Source of the DNA: Pleodorina starrii | Taxonomy: Eukaryota > Chlorophyta > Chlorophyceae > Chlamydomonadales > Volvocaceae | Direction of reading: 5' to 3' | Assembly: GCA_030267565.1 (NCBI GenBank) | Contig: BRXU01000047.1 | Location: 248,001 to 312,000, forward strand | DNA length: 64,000 nt | The notes under the pieces: model-generated | Database searches by the model: none | The model's input: the letters and a program-made list of their open reading frames with translations, nothing else | Told to the model about the DNA's origin: nothing | Program-made: the position numbers and the translations under genes | Shown here: positions 59,799 through 64,000 of the stretch, in pieces | Layout: every line of letters begins with the position of its first letter | How positions within the stretch are numbered: position 1 is the stretch's first letter

Positions 59799-60299
59799 TA
59801 GAAACCTAATGTCACTTGAACGGACACCTTTACATCGCAAATGGTTACTTTGACGTTGTTGTGGTGCGCATGGCCTTCCTGCGGCGTTTTGTTCGTGCAA
59901 GCATGCATGCATCCCGACGCAAATGACGGCAGTCGTCCTTTGTGGTGATGTTTCACCATTGATGGTCCCGAATTTCGATAAGCACATTGGCGCATTTATG
60001 CCAAGATCTGCGACAGGAAAGCTGTCAGCCAAACCCCAAACACCCCAAGGCCCCCACGCACCCTGTCTTTCCTCCCTGTAACCTGGGCTGGGGATAGGGG
60101 CTGAAGCTTCAGGGCCGATGCTTGGCATCTGGGGCTAAACAGTTAGGGAATGAGGCTGGAGCTTATCCTTGGACACTTGTCCTGAAGCTGGGGGCTACAC
60201 CTTGGCGGCTGGGGGTGGGGACTAGGAGCTCGGGCTGGGGCTCGCGGTGGAGTGACATCTGGGACCTCAGGCTCGGGGCTTATGGGGCTAAGGCTTGGG
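59799..60299. other. No gene recognised; G-rich lead-in to the minisatellite
   Basis: 60090-60299 carries degenerate GGGGCTGGGG motifs related to the array that follows. Confidence 0.5.
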
Positions 60300-63200
60300 C
60301 TTGGGGCTCGGGGGATTGAGCACTGGCGCTACGGGGCTGGGGCTAGGGGCTGGGGATTGGTGCAGGAGATCGGAGCTGGGGATAGGTGAGAGGGGATCGG
60401 GTCCGGAGATCGGTGGCAGCCTCGGGGCTGAAGATGGGCGGAAGGGGCTCGGGGTTGGAGATGTGCGGAAGGTGCATCGGGCCTGAGATGGGTGGCAGGG
60501 GCTCGGGGTTGGAGATGGGGGCGGAAGAGGCTCGGGGACCGGAGATCGGTGGGAGGGGCTCGGGGCTGGGGATGGGCGGAAGGCGCTCGGGGTTGAGATG
60601 GGCGGAATGGGCATCGGGCCTGAGATTGGTGGCAGGGGCTCGGGGCTGGGGATGGGTGGAAGGCGCTCGGGGGTGAGATGGGCGGAATGGGCATCGGGCC
60701 TGAGATGGGTGGCAGGGGCTCGGGGACCGGAGAACAATGGCACGGGCTCGGGGCTGGAGATGGGCGGACTGGGCATCGGGCCTGAGATGGGTGGCAAAGG
60801 CTCGGGGCTGGGGATGGGCGGACTGGGCATCGGGCCTGAGATGGGTGGCAGGGGCTCGGGGACCGGAAAACAATGGCACGGGCTCGGGGCTGGAGATGGG
60901 CGGACTGGGCATCGGGCCTGAGATGGGTGGCAAAGGCTCGGGGCTGGGGATGGGCGGACTGGGCATCGGGCCTGAGATGGGTGGCAGGGGCTCGGGGACC
61001 GGAGAACAATGGCACGGGCTCGGGGTTGGAGATGGGCGGACTGGGCATCGGGCCTGAGATGGGTGGCAGGGGCTCGGGGCTGGGGATGGGCGGACTGGGC
61101 ATCGGGCCTGAGATGGGTGGCAGGGGCTCGGGGACCGGAGAACAATGGCACGGGCTCGGGGTTGGAGATGGGCGGACTGGGCATCGGGCCTGAGATGGGT
61201 GGCAGGGGCTCGGGGTTGGGGATGGGCGGACTGGGCATCGGGCCTGAGATGGGTGGCAGGGGCTCGGGGCTGGAGATGGGCGGACTGGGCATCGGGCCTG
61301 AGATGGGTGGCAGGGGCTCGGGGCTGGGGATGGGCGGAATGGGCATCGGGCCTGAGATGGGTGGCAGGGGCTCGGGGACCGGAGAACAATGGCACGGGCT
61401 CGGGGTTGGCGATGGGCGGACTGGGCATCGGGCCTGAGATGGGTGGCAGGGGGTCGGGGCTGGAGATGGGCGGGCTGGGCATCGGGCCTGAGATGGGTGG
61501 GAGGGGCTCGGGGCTGGAGATGGGCGGACTGGGCATCGGGCCTGAGATGGGTGGCAGGGGCTCGGGGACCGGAGATTGGTGGCAGGGGCTCGGGGACCGG
61601 AGATTGGTGGCAGGGGCTCGGGGCTGGGGATGGGCGGAATGGGCATCGGGGCTGAGATGGGTGGCAGGGACTCGGAGACCGGAGATTGGTGGCAGGGGCT
61701 CGGGGACCGGAGATGGGCGGACTGGGCATCGGGCCTGAGATGGGTGGCAGGGGCTCGGGGACCGGAGATTGGTGGCAGGGACTCGGGGACCGGAGATTGG
61801 TGGCAGGGGCTCGGGGCAGGGGCTGGGCGGAATGGGCATGGGGCCTGAGTTGGGTGGCAGGGGCTCGGGGCTGGGGATGGGCGGAATGGGCATCGGGGCT
61901 GAGATTGGTGGCAGGGACTCGGAGACCGGAGGTTGGTGGCAGGGGCTCGGGGACCGGAGATGGGCGGAATGGGCATCGGGCCTGAGATGGGTGGCAGGGG
62001 CTCGGGGACCGGAGATTGGTGGCAGGGGCTCGGGGACCGGAGATCGGTGGCAGGGGCTCGGGGACCGGAGAACAATGGCACGGGCTCGGGGTTGGAGATG
62101 GGCGGACTGGGCATCGGGCCTGAGATGGGTGGCAGGGGCTCGGGGCTGGGGATGGGCGGAATGGGCATCGGGCCTGAGATGGGTGGCAGGGGCTCGGGGA
62201 CCGGAGATTGGTGGCAGGGGCTCGGGGACCGGAGATTGGTGGCAGGGGCTCGGGGCTGGGGATGGGCGGAATGGGCATCGGGGCTGAGATGGGTGGCAGG
62301 GACTCGGAGACCGGAGATTGGTGGCAGGGGCTCGGGGCTGGGGATGGGCGGAATGGGCATCGGGCCTGAGATGGGTGGCAGGGGCTCGGGGCTGGGGATG
62401 GGCGGAATGGGCATCGGGGCTGAGATTGGTGGCAGGGACTCGGAGACCGGAGATTGGTGGCAGGGGCTCGGGGACCGGAGATGGGCGGAATGGGCATCGG
62501 GCCTGAGATGGGTGGCAGGGGCTCGGGGACCGGAGATTGGTGGCAGGGGCTCGGGGACCGGAGATCGGTGGCAGGGGCTCGGGGACCGGAGAACAATGGC
62601 ACGGGCTCGGGGTTGGAGATGGGCGGACTGGGCATCGGGCCTGAGATGGGTGGCAGGGGCTCGGGGCTGGGGATGGGCGGAATGGGCATCGGGCCTGAGA
62701 TGGGTGGCAGGGGCTCGGGGACCGGAGATTGGTGGCAGGGGCTCGGGGACCGGAGATTGGTGGCAGGGGCTCGGGGCTTGGGATGGGCGGAATGGGCATC
62801 GGGGCTGAGATGGGTGGCAGGGACTCGGAGACCGGAGATTGGTGGCAGGGGCTCGGGGACCGGAGATGGGCGGACTGGGCATCGGGCCTGAGATGGGTGG
62901 CAGGGGCTCGGGGACCGGAGATTGGTGGCAGGGACTCGGGGACCGGAGATTGGTGGCAGGGGCTCGGGGCTGGGGATGGGCGGAATGGGCATCGGGCCTG
63001 AGATGGGTGGCAGGGGGTCGGGGCTGGAGATGGGCGGGCTGGGCATCGGGCCTGAGATGGGTGGGAGGGGCTCGGGGCTGGAGATGGGCGGACTGGGCAT
63101 CGGGCCTGAGATGGGTGGCAGGGGCTCGGGGACCGGAGATTGGTGGCAGGGGCTCGGGGACCGGAGATTGGTGGCAGGGGCTCGGGGCTGGGGATGGGCG

Positions 63201-64000
63201 GAATGGGCATCGGGGCTGAGATGGGTGGCAGGGACTCGGAGACCGGAGATTGGTGGCAGGGGCTCGGGGACCGGAGATGGGCGGACTGGGCATCGGGCCT
63301 GAGATGGGGGGCAGGGGCTCGGGGACCGGAGATTGGTGGCAGGGACTCGGGGACCGGAGATTGGTGGCAGGGGCTCGGGGCTGGGGATGGGCGGAATGGG
63401 CATCGGGCCTGAGATGGGTGGCAGGGGCTCGGGGCTGGGGATGGGCGGAATGGGCATCGGGGCTGAGATTGGTGGCAGGGACTCGGAGACCGGAGATTGG
63501 TGGCAGGGGCTCGGGGACCGGAGATGGGCGGAATGGGCATCGGGCCTGAGATGCGTGGCAGGGGCTCGGGGACCGGAGATAGGTGGCAGGGGCTCGGGGA
63601 CCGGAGATCGGTGGCAGGGGCTCGGGGACCGTAGAACAATGGCACGGGCTCGGGGTTGGAGATGGGCGGACTGGGCATCGGGCCTGAGATGGGTGGCAGG
63701 GGCTCGGGGCTGGGGATGGGCGGAATGGGCATCGGGGCTGAGATTGGTGGCAGGGACTCGGGGACCGGAGATTGGTGGCAGGGGCTCGGGGTTGGAGATG
63801 GGCGGACTGGGCATCGGGCCTGAGATGGGTGGCAGGGGCTCGGGGTTGGGGATGGGCGTACTGGGCATCGGGCCTGAGATGGGTGGCAGGGGCTCGGGGC
63901 TGGAGATGGGCGGACTGGGCATCGGCTCTGAGATGGGTGGCAGGCGCTCGGGGCTGGGGATGGGCGGAATGGGCATCGGGCCTGAGATGGGTGGCAGGGG
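60300..64000. repeat. Large G-rich minisatellite of 54-bp and 28-bp modules, runs off the window
   Basis: Two modules: a 54-bp unit (GGGGCTCGGGGCTGGGGATG... to GAGATGGGTGGCA) and a 28-bp unit (GGGGCTCGGGGACCGGAGAT... TGGTGGCA). They are combined in higher-order blocks: a 136-bp block (54+54+28) repeats several times at 60720-61400, and a longer pattern near 61576-61850 recurs about 1153 bp later at 62729-63000 and partly at 63140. All three minus-strand frames are open for more than 3 kb, reading PPISGPMPSPPIS, RAPATHLRPDAQSAH and PSPCHPSQARCP. Because 28 is not a multiple of 3, the frames swap between copies. A Pro-rich secreted protein cannot be excluded, but the array alone explains the openness. 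Confidence 0.95.

Noticed and set aside
60288..63976. 1001-, 1215- and 1129-residue proteins in the terminal array
   Set aside because: Not called as genes: all three frames are open because the repeat modules lack stops; no start context, signal peptide or splice site seen.

Overview
The window looks like nuclear DNA of a volvocine (chlamydomonadalean) green alga. The evidence is GC-rich coding sequence, many short introns with GTGAG-type donors and C/T-rich acceptors, octotricopeptide (OPR) proteins with degenerate PPPEW-like repeats, an F-box/ankyrin gene of a type common in these algae, scattered TTTTAGGG-like motifs (the Chlamydomonas telomere type) and a very high repeat load. No species is assigned. 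GC-rich DNA leaves long open frames on the wrong strand, so only frames supported by protein motifs, splice sites and phase were called.

Layout. 0-30 kb is the gene-rich part: a minus-strand F-box/ankyrin gene (0.9-3.2 kb), a small minus-strand Cys-rich gene or pseudogene (5.7-6.8 kb), an OPR gene (7.3-11.7 kb), a 12-exon non-canonical poly(A) polymerase/uridylyltransferase gene (13.3-19.7 kb) and a second OPR gene ending in a RAP domain (20.8-27.5 kb). The last three are all on the plus strand and all have predicted roles in RNA handling, probably in organelles. One intron of the OPR-RAP gene carries a CCCA array and a ~485-bp CTCCC array that runs into its 3' splice site.

28-39 kb is gene-poor: broken PH-domain gene pieces arranged as a ~935-bp palindrome, a ~290-bp AAT microsatellite, an exon pair for a proline-rich FH1-like protein with an inverted, frameshifted second copy of its last exon, and a 115-nt tRNA-like element between the two copies.

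39.6-54 kb is a segmental-duplication zone. At least four copies (A-D) of one unrecognised multi-exon gene are present in different states of decay. They split a coiled-coil gene in two, and copy B carries two insertions: a TIR-like element and a 5'-truncated non-LTR retrotransposon fragment with a nuclease-like ORF and an (ATT)n tail. Copy C supplies the empty sites. 54-60 kb holds small dispersed repeats, a palindromic ~170-bp tandem array and a tRNA-headed SINE-like element. 60.3-64 kb is a G-rich minisatellite of 54- and 28-bp modules that runs off the window end.

The three RNA-related genes could act in related steps of organellar transcript processing, but that is inference from family membership and from adjacency only.
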